DNA of 64,000 nt from Arabidopsis thaliana (GCF_000001735.4 NC_003070.9:15981971-16045970); one strand, 5' to 3'. Shown: positions 23,898 to 37,153, counted from the first letter of the stretch. Notes: generated by a model from the sequence alone, not told the origin. Made by a program: numbers and translations.

Positions 23898-26800
23898 GGC
23901 ACTTTGGAGGGAGTAGGCACTTTTTTGGGGGTTTTCTACTGTTCGACAAAAATCAATACCATACTACCCCTGCTTACGTCAGCTGATGCGCTAACCATGG
24001 TTAACAAAGCTTTAATCACAGCCGTTCATTTGTTTTGGAGAGAGAATCAATCTGGCGGCTATTATTAAGAGTTAGAGACGAGTTGTTGTTCTGTGGATAG
24101 CGCCGACAATCTCGTTATTTTTTTGCTCCCCAGAAGGAAACATGAGCGAGGAGGTAAAATCTAAAAATGTATTGCGGTTATTAAATCTGATGATTGTTGT
24201 GAATTCGTGTTGATGGTTGTAAAATGTTATTGTATATAGGTTTTAATGGAGAGTTATTGTATGGTCATTTGCGGGGAATGGGAATGCTCGGATATTCAAG
24301 AATGGTGTTTTGAAATTAACAAAATTCTAATGTCTAGAATTGTTCCAATTACTGCAGGGATGAATCTTTCTGCTTTGGAAGATATTGTTTAGAAAGAATT
24401 CATGAATAAAGATTTGACATTAGGAACCCCAAGGTTTAGTTATTTACCGTTCTTTTCATGGATTACACGACGGGAAGAAGACACCTCCGATATTAATTAC
24501 TAGTGAAGTTGGTTTGAAGTTCTTCATTGAGATGTTTGGGAGGAACAAGGGTTTAAACTTGTTTGTTACTTTCAGCGGAATGATTGAAATAGGAAATCCT
24601 TGTTAGAAAATTGTTAGAGAAGAAGAAGTTGCTGGTTTATCTGTAATGAAGAGTAAGAAAAGAGCAATTTCCTCATCATGTGAAGGACTTGCAAGAAGTG
24701 ATGATGACTTTTGATGGGAAGCACCAACTGCTGGTTCCAAAGCCCCAAAGATTCCGACAACTCAGGATGATGACGCTGTTATAGCGAAAGTTGAAGTACA
24801 AATAGCCATGTATAACAGACGCGATGAACAATTACATAGCAGTGGCAGCGAGAGGAAAAGTAGAACTAGTGGAAGTAGTGATGAATATGAAGATTTATTT
24901 GGGGATAGTGAGGAAGTGGTCGAAGATGGAGAAAATGTAGATGAAGTTGCTCCGACAGGTTTTGATATCGAATTTTGGGGTCACTTTTTGGATGATGAGT
25001 TAGCTGGTTCTAATGCACCTGAGATCATGTGTAGTGTACGAGTGCCTAGAACTCAAGAAGATAAAGATTGCAATGATGGCAGAGGTAGTAGTACTGACTC
25101 CGAAACAAGATTGGTATTTACAAAGGAAGGGTATATGCAAGTAAACAAGATTGCCAAATAAGCTTAGCTATCCACGCTATAAAGGAGCAATTTTACTTTA
25201 AGCAGTCTCGTACCAAGCGACATTACTTTTTGATAACTTGTGCTGATGAAACTGTCAGTGGAGAATAATGTCCCATGAGATGAAGACGTGTGGTTACTAC
25301 TAGATAAGGAAGGGTGATTTAGAGCACACATGCAACATTGAAACAAGGAGACAGTACATGAAGATGGCGACTTCAAGAGTTATAGCATCAATCTATAAAG
25401 CCAAGTACAGTAAGTTCTCTGAAGGGACTGTACCTTTGGATATGCAACAAATGGTACATCGTATGGGACGTGTTGGAAAGCAAAAGAGAAGGCTGTGGAA
25501 AAGGTGTTTGGTACTGATGATGACTCATACAAGTCCCTTGCAGCGTATTTGTATGTTTTAAAAGTTTCAAATCCTAGTACACTTATAGATATCAAAACAG
25601 AGACTGAAGAAAATGGATTTCGCAGGTTCTTGTATATGTTTTTGGCATTTGGTGCATCTATTGATGGGTTTCGATATCTTCGTAGGGTTATTGTAGTTGA
25701 TGGTACGCATTTGACTGGTAAATATAAAGAAGTGTTATTGACAGCCAGTGGATAAGATGCCAACTTTCAGGTTTTCCCTCTTGCATTTGCTGTAGTCGAT
25801 AGTGAGAATGATGAATCTTGGACATGGTTCTTTCAGAAGCTTGAGCGTATTATTGCAGACAGCAAATCTCTGTCAATAATTTCTGACCGACACCCATCTA
25901 TCTACATAGCTAAGAAGAATGTTTTCCCTCTAGCTCACCATGGGGCGTGCATAGTACACCTAGCAAGGAATGTTAATGTTAAATTCCATAACAAGGGGCT
26001 TGCTAATCCGGTAAAGAACGCAGGCTATGCCTATACTGTTAAACAGTTCAATGATATTTATTCTCAGATAAGCATGAAGAACAGTGAGTGTGCTTCATAT
26101 CTTGAGAGGTTGAAAACAGGGCATTGGACAAGGGTCTATTTCCAAGGTGAACGATATAATCTAATGACAAGCAACATTTCAGAAACTCTGAACAGTGCAT
26201 TAAGGAAAGGTCGTGGATCCCCTATACTGGAATTGTTAAGGTTCATAAGGGCTATGTTAACAAGATGGTTTAGTTCAAGAAGAAAGAAGTCTATAGAGCA
26301 TACAGGTTTAGTAACTCCAGAAGTAGATAAAGTTTTGACGAAAAACCTTGCCAAAGTGAGAGGAAGCAAAATTGGAAAGGTTAGCACTTGGAGTTATAAA
26401 ATTGTTGGGATGTTCAATGGAAAGCATCAAGTATGTCTTGATCGTAGACAATGCACCTGCAAGGAGTACAATAAGTTAAAAATTCCATGTGGGCATGCTA
26501 TGTTGGCAGCTACAAGTGTTGGTCAGTCATATGGATCATTAATCGCAGATTTTTACAAGACAACAGCTTGGAGAGCAACTTACAAGGGTGTTATAAACTC
26601 TGAACTCAACTTGGAAGATGTTGACGTTCCAAATGAAATTGGAAGTCAAACTATCTTCCCACCAAGGACAAGAAGGCCGTTTGGGAGGCCAAAAATGCTA
26701 CGTATCAAATCCATTGGCGAATATCCGGTTCGTATTTGTAGGAGTCCCATTTTTTTTACTTAATCTTTATTCCGTATTTAATTTTTAATTTTATGTTGTT

Positions 26801-26900
26801 TAACAGAAATCAAAGAGTGTGAAGGTGAAAATTAACAGGTGTGGCAGATGCAAAAAGACTGGACACAACAGGACAAGCTGTACTAATCCAATCTGAAGAT
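23877..26900 (+). mobile_element. Third Mutator-like element (MURA type); limits uncertain
   Basis: The left limit is set where Copia gag homology stops (about 23,877). The right limit is only the end of the transposase; no matching inverted repeat or target duplication was found. The 5' part (23,880-24,140) is non-coding and probably holds the promoter. Confidence 0.55.
24142..26896 (+). pseudogene. MURA transposase of the third Mutator-like element
   Basis: Exon 1 (24,142-24,153) and the start of exon 2 (24,240, VLMESYCMVICGEWE) give the PB1-like N-terminus. An acidic region lies near 24,808-25,161. The MuDR DNA-binding domain spans 25,160-25,500 (HTCNIETRRQYMKMATSRV). The catalytic core is at 25,495-26,070 (RRVIVVDGTHLTGKYKEVLL, SIISDRHPSI), with homologous sequence continuing to 26,400. 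The SWIM finger is at 26,440-26,510 (CTCKEYNKLKIPCGHAMLAA). A last exon at 26,807-26,896 encodes the CCHC knuckle CGRCKKTGHNRTSC and the stop. At least four stops and several frameshifts occur in the first half, while the last main exon (26,074-26,763) is open. Confidence 0.9.
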
Positions 26901-27350
26901 GTTTTGAAATCCGATATATTGATAGAACGATGACCATTTTATTCTTGTTTTTGTGTTTGGAAATGGTTATTTTTGGATAAAATATGTTGTATTCTACTTT
27001 CTAATTTTAATTTCGACTTATTACATATAAATCTAGCAAGGTAATATATTAGCAAATTACAGATAATGATGAAAAACATGGACAGGTACAGGTGGATAAG
27101 ATATAAATAAGGTGGGACTGAATTGTTATCCGTTAATAATGAAAGAAAATAGGAAATATTAAACATTAAATAAGGAAGTTACTAATTATTGGACAATAAA
27201 AAGTTTCATTGACTTAATTAAGTAAACCGTTGAAAAAAATCAAACTAGGGGAATAGAAGTTATCAATAATTGAAGGAAAACGTCGATTTGGTGAAAAGGT
27301 TTTTCAATGAGTATTTAAAGGGAAACATCCCCTCTTATAAAACTTAACTC
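26901..27350. other. AT-rich interval, nothing recognised
   Basis: No reading frame or repeat structure that I can name. It may include the unresolved right end of the third Mutator-like element. Confidence 0.4.
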
Positions 27351-27918
27351 CTTTCGATTATATACTCGAAGACTCGGCCCCAACTAATATCTTGGTTGGT
27401 AAGTAATTTAATCATGGTAATTGTTTAGTAATTTAGGAAACGCAAACATATTATAGAAACCAAACTATATTTACTTATAAATTAATTGATTTTAATTGTG
27501 CAGATATACTTGGGGCGATTGTAGATGTTGGCAGTTTGAGGAATGATTCTGGCAACGTTGAAGACGTTAATGGTTACACACTTCGGTTCAAGATCATGGA
27601 TCGCTAGTAAGTAAAATAACTTTATATTGTTTATATAAAATTGTCTGCATAAATTTGTATACAAGATTGTGATCATACTTATTGCAACAGCAAAGAGGTA
27701 TTGTTGTGTGAAGCTCTTGGGCAGACAGCTATTGACTTTGAAAAAAACTTTCGATTGTATGGAAAGACAAATAGGATTGTTGCACTAGGGTGGTGGAAGG
27801 TTTTGAAGTCAAATGGGTGGCCAAATGGAGCGAGATTGTGAGCCATGGATCCATATCAAAAGTGTTTCCTAATCTAGAGATTCCTGAAGTTGAAGAAATT
27901 AAAATGGTTATAGATTGA
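27351..27918 (+). pseudogene. OB-fold (RPA1/DUF223-like) gene remnant, 3' exons
   Basis: A fragment of an exon ends at the donor after TNILV (about 27,402). Exon 27,504-27,604 gives DILGAIVDVGSLRND and LRFKIMDR. The next exon, 27,692-27,918, gives KEVLLCEALGQTAIDFEK and VALGWWKVLK, then, after a one-base frameshift, EVEEIKMVID and a stop. The exon borders and sequence match the minus-strand gene at 41,260-42,305, showing common origin. This family resembles the plant replication protein A large-subunit OB domains often found near transposons; single-strand DNA binding is presumed. The N-terminal exons are missing here. Confidence 0.75.
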
Positions 27919-28257
27919 TGGTTTATTCATGAAATTATATTCTTTTTTTTTGTAATAATTTCTGATTTAATGTTTAGCATGAAATATTTATATTAATATT
28001 TGGTTTAAATAAAAATTTCTTTATTCAAAATATTTTTTAATTTTATTTTTTTACTGTTTAGATTGTCAATTCGTTATATCAATCTACTTACATGATATTA
28101 ATTTCGTTATATATAATTTCATGAAATTATTAGTTATAAAATAAACTGTCCATCACAACACATCCACAATTTATCAGAAATTTCTATTTAAAATTTAAAA
28201 TCATAAAGTACATATACATAGACCCCTAATCGAAAAACGTTTATACAGTTGAATTTA

Positions 28258-29535
28258 GGAATCAGTCATCAAAATCTTAAGTTATTAAACAAACTATCCA
28301 TAACAACATATCCACATAGAGTTACATAATTTATCCCTATAATTTAATGGTGTTCGTAAATAGTAAAGGCTATCTAGTCAAATCAAATTAAACATATACG
28401 TAAACCTAGACTCTAAGCCATATACCTTAATGACTATACATTAAACCCTAAACCCTAAACCTTAAACCCTAAACACTCAACTCCTAACACTTAACCCTAA
28501 ACACTATAACCTAAACCCCAAACTCTATACACCATTCCCTAAACCCTAAACCTAAATGCATAACCCAAATAACTATAACATCACACTAAACATATTCCTA
28601 ACTCTAGCCTCTCGTGCAAATACCATAAACTGTATACCCTAAAGACTATACAATTAACCCTAAACACTAAATCTTAAACCTTAAACACTATACACTAAAC
28701 CCTAAATCCCAATCCTAAACCATATTCTTAATATGATGTTACATAGTTGTGAATGACATATTTTAATTAAATTCGTTATATCAAAAACAATTTAATGAAT
28801 CAGTCATCAAAATCTTAAGCTATTAAACACATTATCCATAACTACATATCCACAGAGAGTTACATAATTTATCCCTATAATTCAATGGTGTTCGTAAATA
28901 GTAAAGGCTATATAGTCAAATCAAAATAAACATATACCTAAACCTAGACTCTAATCCATCTACCTTAATAAATATTCAATAAACCCTAAACCCAAAACAT
29001 TAAACCCTAAACACTCAACTCTTAACACTTAACCCTAAACACTATAACCTAAACCCCAAACTCTATACACTATACCCTAAATCCTAAACCTAAATGCATA
29101 ACCTAAATAACTATAACATTACACTAAACATATTCCTAACCCTAGCCTCTAATGCAAATACCATAAACAGTATACACTAAACCCTAAACACTAAACCTTA
29201 AACCCAAAACATTTAACCCCAAACTCTATACACTACACCCTAAACCCTAATCCTAAATGCATAACCCAAATAACTATAACATTACACTTAACCCTAAACC
29301 TTAACATCTAAACCCTAAAAAAAAGTTGCTAAACATTAAACACTAACACTAATATTTAAACACTAAACACCAAACCCTAAACACCAATCCCTAAACATTA
29401 AACACTAACACTAATATTTAAACACTAAACACCAAACCCTAAACACCAATCCCTAAACATTAAACCCTAAACCCTAAACCCTATAACCAAAAATATAATT
29501 CCTAAATAAACTTTCCCTAAACCCTAAACCCTAAA
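28258..29535. repeat. Degenerate telomere-like (AAACCCT) array with internal 540-bp duplication
   Basis: There are dozens of AAACCCT-like units mixed with variants such as AAACACT, ATAACC and AAACCTTAAACC. A non-telomeric block (ATCAGTCATCAAAATCTTAAG onward) starts at 28,258 and again at 28,797, each followed by a telomere-like run, so the array has a higher-order unit of about 540 bp. A smaller duplication (TAAACACTAACACTAAT...) is at 29,330-29,450. Confidence 0.85.
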
Positions 29536-30080
29536 AAATAAATAAACTAACAATACTTACCACTAAACCAATTAATCATTATTAAATATAAACATTATCA
29601 CCTATCGTTAGTATTATGGTATCCATCATAACAAAGCCATGTGGTTAGAGAAACCAAAAATAATTCCCTTATATATTAGGGCATATATTGTTCAACTATA
29701 CATATCAACGTGGTCATATACTTAGGCGGAAATTTTCCCCAAAAAAAAATAAAATAAATTATAAATAAGTAAAGGTGCGACTAGGTGTCATATGCTCCAA
29801 AACCTTAAGGATCTATACTATGGTTCCTAAAATAGTTTGTGAGAAAGGTCTGCATGCATTGCCCTGTTCCAAGCAATAATCTCAATCGATTTATCCGTAG
29901 TAGGAGACAACAAACTTCTGGACAGATGGCCGAACTAACTTGTAGTCAATAGCTGGAATCAATCGTTGGGTTACAAAAAAGGTAAGAGCTGATGCTGTCT
30001 TTATAAAAGAGTAAAACGTACGTTTATAAATATTTTAAAATCTGTTTTTATACATGTAGGGGCCGTCAACAAACTTCCAC
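29536..30080. other. Upstream region of F-box-like fragment 1
   Basis: AT-rich with no gene. A GGCGGAAATTTTCCCC stretch at 29,724-29,739 resembles the promoter motif seen upstream of the other family members but does not fully match the E2F consensus. Confidence 0.35.
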
Positions 30081-30612
30081 ATGCCTGCAGGCATTCTTGC
30101 AAAAATTGTTAGCTATATAGCTGAAGGTGGGATTGGTAAGTTAAAGAATTGGATTTTATCCGGGAGGGAGGAAATGGTAGAAGTATTTTCACCAGACTGC
30201 CTGAAATCGGTAAGGTTGGACAAAACTAGAGATTTTGTATATTGGTCCAGCCTTGATAGTGTTTACAATATATATTTTTTTGGAAATGTGTAAAGGCAAA
30301 AAATCCTTATGCCTTGTATGTTCGAAGCCTAGTTTCGGCTTTCCTATTTCTTGACATAGAAGAGGCAATTGAGCTCGCCGCATATGCTAAAGAAGTCTAC
30401 CCACTGGCGTAATTATTATACATTATGTTGAAGAGTTTAGCTGGAAATGAGGACCACGAAGTTTACTCGAATTTTAAAAAGAGATACAATTACTAAGAAG
30501 CAGAGGGATTTTGTGAAACGTTGAAGTTCCACATAAAAACGTTGCCTCCAAATCGGTTTGGAACGTATAGTGAGACGTGGTGTTTCACCGACAACCCAAT
30601 GTGTTGGGAATC
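30081..30612 (+). pseudogene. F-box-like (At2g35280-type) gene copy 1, cut by a Gypsy insertion
   Basis: The start MPAGILAKIVSYIAEGGIGK aligns with copies 2 and 3 (LMEIIVSKVxEDGVDALKN). Later, in shifted frames, come ALYVRSLV-like, EAIELAAYAKEVYPL and FKKRYNY, then ETLKFHIKTLPPNRFGTYSE up to the LTR at 30,613. Several frameshifts and stops are present. This is the F-box plus helical-repeat arrangement of Brassicaceae At2g35280-like proteins, presumed SCF ligase adaptors. The C-terminus is lost at the retrotransposon junction. Confidence 0.7.
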
Positions 30613-31660
30613 TGAAACAACCCGACCCATTTTTTTTTTAAAAAAATATAATGAAATATTCCCATAAATATCTAATTAAACCGCAAGTCAAAAATACTAT
30701 TTTATGAATAAATAAATAATTCGTCCAACAAAACCAAGAATAACTAACAATCCTAACCGGGTTCCAATAACCAAAAACACCAAAAATAAAACAAACGAGT
30801 TCCTAGATCATCCTCTCTTCCTTGCCATGATTCCACGATCACACTTTATCTTTACCTGCATCAACAACACAATGAGATGCGTAAGTATTATCATAAATAC
30901 TTAGTGAGGCGATCCTCCCATCTACGAGCTATACACACAAGCAAATAAAAAGGTATAATCACGAATACAATACAAACAAACCAGTCATTGAACAATTCAC
31001 CCAAAACACATCCACCACACCTACATATCATCACACAAAACAAATCACACAACCCAATCGCTCAGATAAGCTCATGGTCACGCACTCACCTTAACAAATT
31101 GATTCTAATAGCAATTAAACCCAGGAGAGTCTCTCCTTGCGTCTGAAACAATCCAGAAACGTCCTACAACAAGTTCACAACCAAAAGCAACCTTGAAGCA
31201 AACTGGACAGGAAAAACCAGAAACAAGCAGTCTCAAAGACGAAACCCTAAAATACAAACAGACGAGACCACGATCTCAGTTTCAATCTCCGCTGGTCCTA
31301 ATTCGCGTCTGAGAAAACGTGTCTCACGAAACTGCAAATAACTCAACCAATTTTAATCCAAATCCAATTCTGTAAACTGAAGAATAACGATAAAGGACTT
31401 GGGAATAACTCTACCAAATTTCGTTACCTTTTACCACGATTTGATATGACGAAACTGATTTCTCCCAAACCCTAACGATTCTGCTCCTTCTCCTTTTCTC
31501 TCTTTTTCTCCTTTATAAAACGAAAAGTGGCTAACCAAAGCCCTAATTTCGAGTTTCCTTCTTTTATAGGCATACTCTAGGGTTTCCAATTAACCCAACC
31601 AATTAAACCGGATGATTTAAAAACAAACCCTAACCGATTTTCCGGTTCACGGGCGTTACA
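30613..31660 (-). repeat. Left (3') LTR of the Gypsy element, 1,048 bp
   Basis: Bounded by TGAAACAACCCGACC and GGGCGTTACA as read on the plus strand. The host sequence just outside is GGGAATC. The equivalent outer flank on the other side is deleted, so no target duplication can be checked. Confidence 0.9.
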
Positions 31661-31672
31661 ATTCTCCCCCAC
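31661..31672 (-). other. Polypurine tract
   Basis: On the minus strand TGGGGGAGAAT directly precedes the LTR start TGTAACGCCC, the expected plus-strand primer position. Confidence 0.85.
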
Positions 31673-32568
31673 TAACATAGATTCGTCCTCGAATCTAGCT
31701 TCACCCTTCCACTCCGAGGAACTCCGTGCAACCATCACTACAGTCCGCACTCCCTCCAACCAGACCCCCTCTAGGTCTCTCTATCCAGTCGATATACTCA
31801 CGATTTACTAGTCATTGTTGCTCACAACTCACTCTCCACTCTCGGACCGCAATCTTCGAGCATAAACCGTCACTCTCAGGCCTCGGCCTACGGTATCTCG
31901 GGTATCACACATATTATCTTCCCCACTCAAAGTCAAACCCTGAGTTGTGTTGGCTCACTCTCAGCCACAAAGTCATCGAGTTACGACACTTGGAGAAAAT
32001 AATACCACAAAACTCGCTCTCGGGTCGTCACCCTAAAGCGTGCTCTCGGATCGTCACCCGAAGCCACCGTACCCCTCGTACTCTAAAGACACCATGTCCC
32101 TCGAGTTACCGGTACCTCAGGAGCATACCCCGCTCCTCACGAGTCGTTGGGACCCTCATGTCCCTCGAGCAACAATACTAAACGCTTCCGAGCATATCTC
32201 CAGACTCTCTCATGGATTCGCGTAAGACACCTCTATGCCTCACCATCCATCATATCCCCTCGAAAACATCCTTATGACCAACTCCCGGCCATCTCGTAAA
32301 CACACCTTTCTCTTAGGTTGTTTACTCAAACTTTCCGAAAATAGACAAGTCCTTTCTAGGAAACTTTCCATTTTTGGAAACCGCACAACACAATCTTAAA
32401 TAAGACAACTCAAGTCAAATCCAAGAAAAAATACTCATCTTATTAATCATCAACTGTCATGATCGTTACAACTCCAAACGAAAATACAAATGAAAGAGAA
32501 ATAAGAACAACAACTCAAAAGCTCAAAAACTCAACAACACTGAAACTGGAAACCAAGGAAAGGCAAAC

Positions 32569-35424
32569 TCATGCAGCAACCTGCTTCTCGAACCACTTCT
32601 TGAACCTTGCCTTCATCCTCGCCTCTGGCTCCCAAGTCTCCTCTGTCACACCATCGCAGTCCCACAGGACTTTGATCAAAGGAATCTTCTTCCGCCGAAG
32701 TTCCTTGATCCTCCTCTCGAGAACCCTCACTGGTCTCGCCTCCAAAGTCATGTTGGGCTGAAGATCCTCTGGAATCTTAGCCAACACCTCATCATCCTTG
32801 TGAAGACACTTCCTCAGCATCGACACATGAAAGACCTTGTGAAACGCACGCATAACATCAGGCAACTCTAACCTGTATGCCACTGGTCCCACCCTCTCAA
32901 CAATCCTGAACGGACCCATGTACCTCGGACTCAACTTAGTCTCTGAGATAGACCTGTTCGGACCTCGCAACATGGCCATCTTAAGATACACTCTGTCCCC
33001 AACCTCAAACTCAAGCTCTCTCCTCCTCTTGTCAGCATAACTCCGCTGTCGATCCTGAGCTTCCTTCATGTTCAGCTTAAGAACCCGGATCCTCTCTATG
33101 GTCTCCTGAACATAATCTGCACCATATATGCTCCTCTCCCCCACTTGGGTCCAGCATAACGGTGTCCTGCATGGCCTCCCGTACAACGCCTCAAAAGGAG
33201 CCATCCCAATACTCGCCTGATAGCTATTGTTATAAGCAAACTCTACAAGACTCAAGTGATCCGCCCAATGACCTCCCCAATCCTAGACACACATCCGCAA
33301 CATATCCTCAAGCGTCTGAATAGTCCTCTCAGATTGCCCATCTCTCTGTGGATGATAAGCCGTGCTCATCTGCACCTTAGTACCCATCTCTGCCTGAAAG
33401 GCTCTCCAAAATCCAGAAGTAAACTTGGAATCCCTGTCTGACACAATACTCACAGGTACTCCATGCAACTTCACGATCTCGTTCACATATTTCTTAGCCA
33501 ACACCGCCGCTCCATCGGTTTTTCTGATGGCCAGAAAATGTGCTGACTTAGTCAAACGGTCCACGATCACCCAAATAGCATCTTTGGTTCGCGACACAAG
33601 CAACCCAACCACAAAATCCATCGTGATAAAATCCCACTTCCACTCAGGAATGGGTAAACTCTGCAACATGCCACCTGGCACCTGATGCTCAGCCTTAACT
33701 AACTGGCAAACATTGCAGTCTGCAACCCAATTAGCTACATCCCTCTTCATCCCTACCCACTGATAGTACCGCTTGAGGTCTCGGTACATCTTAGTCGCTC
33801 CTGGATGAATGGAAAACATGCTCGCATGAGCCTCACTCAAGATCTCCCGTCGCAACTCCTCATCCTTAGGCACACAAACTCGCTCATGCACAAGGATAGT
33901 CCCATTAGCTGCAAACTGATACTCAGAGCCCTCTACCTTAGAAGCCGCAATCAACCCCTCATCCTTCTCCTGAGCCAACCGAACTCTAGTCAGAAGATCT
34001 GCTCGATCCACGAGTTCCAATCCCAATGGCTCTCGTGCCACAGCACACAACCGCAAAGCACCAATCTCACTCACCAAGGCCTCAACACTCTGCCCTGGAG
34101 CCGCGCCCACGCGCTTACGGCTCAACGCGTCTGCAACCACATTAGCCTTACCAGGATGGTAAGCTATCTCCAGATCATAATCAGCCACCAGCTCCATCCA
34201 TCGCCTCTGCCTCAGGTTCAGCTCTGGCTGAGTGAAGATATACTTCAAACTCTTATGATCCGTGAACACCTGCACTTTCCCACCATAAAGATAAGACCTC
34301 CAAATCTTCAAGGCAAAGATTACTGCAGCCATCTCCAAATCGTGAGTAGGATAGTTGCCCTCATGCTTCCTCAACTGTCGTGATGCATAAGCAATAACCT
34401 TCCCACGCTGCATTAAAACACAACCCAAACCAACTCTCGAGGCATCAGTATACACCATGTAAGGCTGTCCATGCTCTGGCAATGCTAACACTGGTGTACT
34501 CGTCAACATCTCCTTCAGGCTCACGAAACCCTCCTTGCACTCCGGTGACCACACAAAAGGAACATCCTTCCCTGTCAGCTTAGTCATCGACTGTGCCATA
34601 CTCGCAAACCCCTTGACGAACCTCCTGTAATACCCTGCCAACCCAAGAAAACTCCTGATCTCAGTGGCATTCGTCGGTCTAGGCCAATCTCTGATAGCCT
34701 CAATCTTCTCTGAATCCACTGAAACTCCCTCTGCAGAAACAATGTGACCCAGAAAACCCATTTCTCTCTGCCAGAAACTGCACTTACTCAACTTAGCGAA
34801 CAACTTCTACTCCCGCAGCTTCTCCATCACTCTCCTCAGATGTACCTCATGCTCCTCAGGACTCTTAGAATACACCAGAATGTCATCAATAAAGATGATC
34901 ACAAACTCATCCAAAAACTCCTGGAACACGCTGTTCATCAACCTCATGAACACTGCAGGTGCATTAGTCAACCCGAAAGGCATCACCACGAACTTAAAAT
35001 GTCCATATCTCGTCCTGAAAGCAGTCTTGCGAACATCTGCCTCCGCTATCGGGATCTGGTGATAACCCGACGTCAAATCGATTTTGGAGAAACAAGTAGC
35101 ACCCCTCAACTGATCCAACAACTCATCGATCCTTGGCAAAGGGTACTTGTTCTTCACAGTGACCTGGTTCAACCCTCGGTAGTCAATACATAAGCGGAAA
35201 CTCCTGTCCTTCTTCTTCACAAATAACACCGGCGCTCCCCAAGGTGAAGTACTAGGACGAATGAATCCCTTACCCAATAAATCCTCTAGCTGCTTCTTTA
35301 GCTCTGCCATCTCTGCTGGAGCCATCCTGTAGGGTGCCTTAGACAACGCCGCTGTCCCTGGTTCCAACTCAATCATGAAAGGATCAGACCGTGATGGTGG
35401 TAATCCCTGCAACGATTGAAACAC
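32569..35424 (-). pseudogene. Gypsy pol: RT, RNase H, integrase, chromodomain
   Basis: A single reading frame is interrupted only by stops at 34,807-34,809 and 33,283-33,285. Reverse transcriptase occupies the first 200 codons ([31 protein letters not shown] with the FIDD active site). RNase H follows ([29 protein letters not shown]). Integrase has its HHCC zinc region (H...H...CNVCQLVK) and the catalytic core ([24 protein letters not shown]). The C-terminal KLSPRYMGPF and PVAYRLELP motifs and a chromodomain-like end (VLWDCDGVTEETWEPE) place it in the Tekay/Del lineage, whose chromodomain directs insertion to heterochromatin. The two stops make this copy defective. Confidence 0.93.
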
Positions 35425-35984
35425 ATCCTCGAACTCCTGAACAACCCGAATGCCTCGCAGCCCTTCTCGATCATTTTCTCTGCCTGCACTGCTGAGATGA
35501 CGAGACTCCCTGAGATACGTCTCACTCCCTGATAAACCAACCTTCCCTCTGGCCGCTCAAAAGAAACTCTCCCACGGTGGCAGTCAAGATGTACTCTGTA
35601 ATGATCCAACCAATCCATTCCCAGAATAACATCATACAACTCTACAGGGCTGATAATCAAATCTGCTGGCATTGACTCCCTTGCAATCTGAATATCTACA
35701 CCCTTCGCTCTCTCCAGAACCGCTAGAAACTGCCCTCCAGCAACCTTGACGTGGAGATGTCCCCTCTCCCTGCAGTGGTAGCACTCCCTCGTCTCAGCTC
35801 GCTGCGTGCAACCCGCCACCTTGTGGTCAAGGCTCCCACAAGAAAAACATCCTGCACGACCACCCTGGCCAGCTCTGGAAGGATGATCCCACTTCCTCTT
35901 CTGCCCCTGCGCAGGCTTGCTGCCCTTGCTAGGTGCCACCTGCTGCTGAGTCTTCTTCGGTTGTACCGCTGGACTCACTCCCAC
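35373..35984 (-). pseudogene. Gypsy zinc knuckle and aspartic protease region
   Basis: The gag-derived CCHC knuckle (CFSCGSLDHKVAGC) is followed by a second truncated knuckle (CYHCRERGHL) and then protease-linked sequence (LIISPVELYDVILGMDWLDH). It is in a different frame from both the upstream gag and the downstream pol, so frameshifts lie near 36,005 and 35,450. The usual D-T/S-G protease motif is not visible, suggesting a deletion between the knuckle and the protease. Confidence 0.85.
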
Positions 35985-36007
35985 CTCCTGCCTCTGAAGG
36001 TCCTCCT

Positions 36008-36901
36008 CTACCTCCTGTCTCCACCAGTGCCGCCTTCGTGGCGTACCCTCAAATCCGGTCGAAGTCCCCTCAAGAACCTCCTCATCTGGGCCTGGTCATC
36101 CTCCATGCCCCGACCCGCATACACCAAGAGTCGGTTAAACTCCCGGTCATACTCCCGAACCGACCGCTCACCCTGTGTCAGCTCAAGAAAACGCGCCTCC
36201 ATACGGTCGAGCGCCTCCGGCAGAAAGTACTTGGCATTAAACTCAGCCACGAAATCTGCCCAAGACATATCCGCCTGCCTCCTCCTGGCAGTCACACTCC
36301 GCCACCACAAATGTGCATCCCCCTCTAGAAAATGCACTGCTAGATCTACCCGATACTCCGCCGAGCATCTGCTCGAACCGAAGTTCCGCTCAACCCGCGA
36401 CCTCCAACTGTCGGCCTCCTCAGGACTAGTACCACCAGAAAAATAACCGGTGCCAATCCTCTGCAACTGCTCCATCATCCTCAAATAAGATGGAACCTCC
36501 TCAGCAACCACAGCCCGCTGCTGCACCTCCGCCACTCGTGGCGCAACTGGAGCCTCCACTGGTACCACACCTGGTAACCGCTCCAACAACTGCCTCAACA
36601 GGCCCGCCAAACCAACCTCTGGAATCTGGGCTCCTCCGGCTGCAGCACCCATCAATCCTGGGCCCTCAGCACCAACGGCATACACACCGGTACCGACACT
36701 AGCTCCACCAGCCCCCACTCCGGCTGCACCAGCTATATCGGCACCAAGACCGTTTCTAACCCCGGGCTCCACAAACTCAGGCTGCGAACCCACACTCTGC
36801 TCAACTGTGGCACTGTGGCCATCACTCTCGCCGGTACCCTCGAGGACTCGTCCCCTACCGCGACCACGACCACGACCACGAACTCTAGCTCCTCTAACCA
36901 T
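36008..36901 (-). pseudogene. Gypsy gag (capsid) region
   Basis: The start at 36,901 opens an Arg-Gly-rich N-terminus, then a Gly/Ala-rich linker. The conserved retrotransposon gag domain follows at about residues 150-290 (YFSGGTSPEEADSWRSRVER, LEGDAHLWWRSVTAR, FNAKYFLPEALDRMEARFLE). The frame is open to about 36,010, where it leaves the zinc-knuckle frame. Confidence 0.9.
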
Positions 36902-37137
36902 CTGCGCTACTCAAGAACAAATGGCTAAGAAACTAAAACAAACGAATATATTACAAACAACTTACCGTGGAATCTCATTTAAGGCTCGGAGAAGATGATG
37001 CTAGGACTCCAACAACACACAATTGACTAAACACTCCATAATCAATCCTCAATATGCTAACACCCTATCTCATCCCACATCAATCAACAGGAAAATAATT
37101 CATCAATTAATTTTTCTACACATCCTAGAACCGTAAT

Positions 37138-37150
37138 CGCTCTGATACCA
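37138..37150 (-). other. tRNA-Met primer-binding site
   Basis: Minus-strand TGGTATCAGAGCG lies three bases inside the right LTR, matching the usual initiator-tRNA primer site of plant retrotransposons. Confidence 0.92.
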
Positions 37151-37153
37151 AAT

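Noticed and set aside
28430..29535. Telomere repeat as evidence of a chromosome end
   Set aside because: The units are degenerate, mixed with other sequence and duplicated as a block, and gene and TE sequence continues on both sides.
31726..32761. Plus-strand frames of 61-151 codons between the left LTR and pol
   Set aside because: No recognisable protein. They lie in the 3' non-coding tail of the Gypsy element and on the antisense strand of the chromodomain region.
33256..36998. Long plus-strand open frames of 60-231 codons across the Gypsy region
   Set aside because: They are antisense to gag-pol, whose minus-strand frames carry every expected catalytic motif. The GC-rich composition alone keeps them open.
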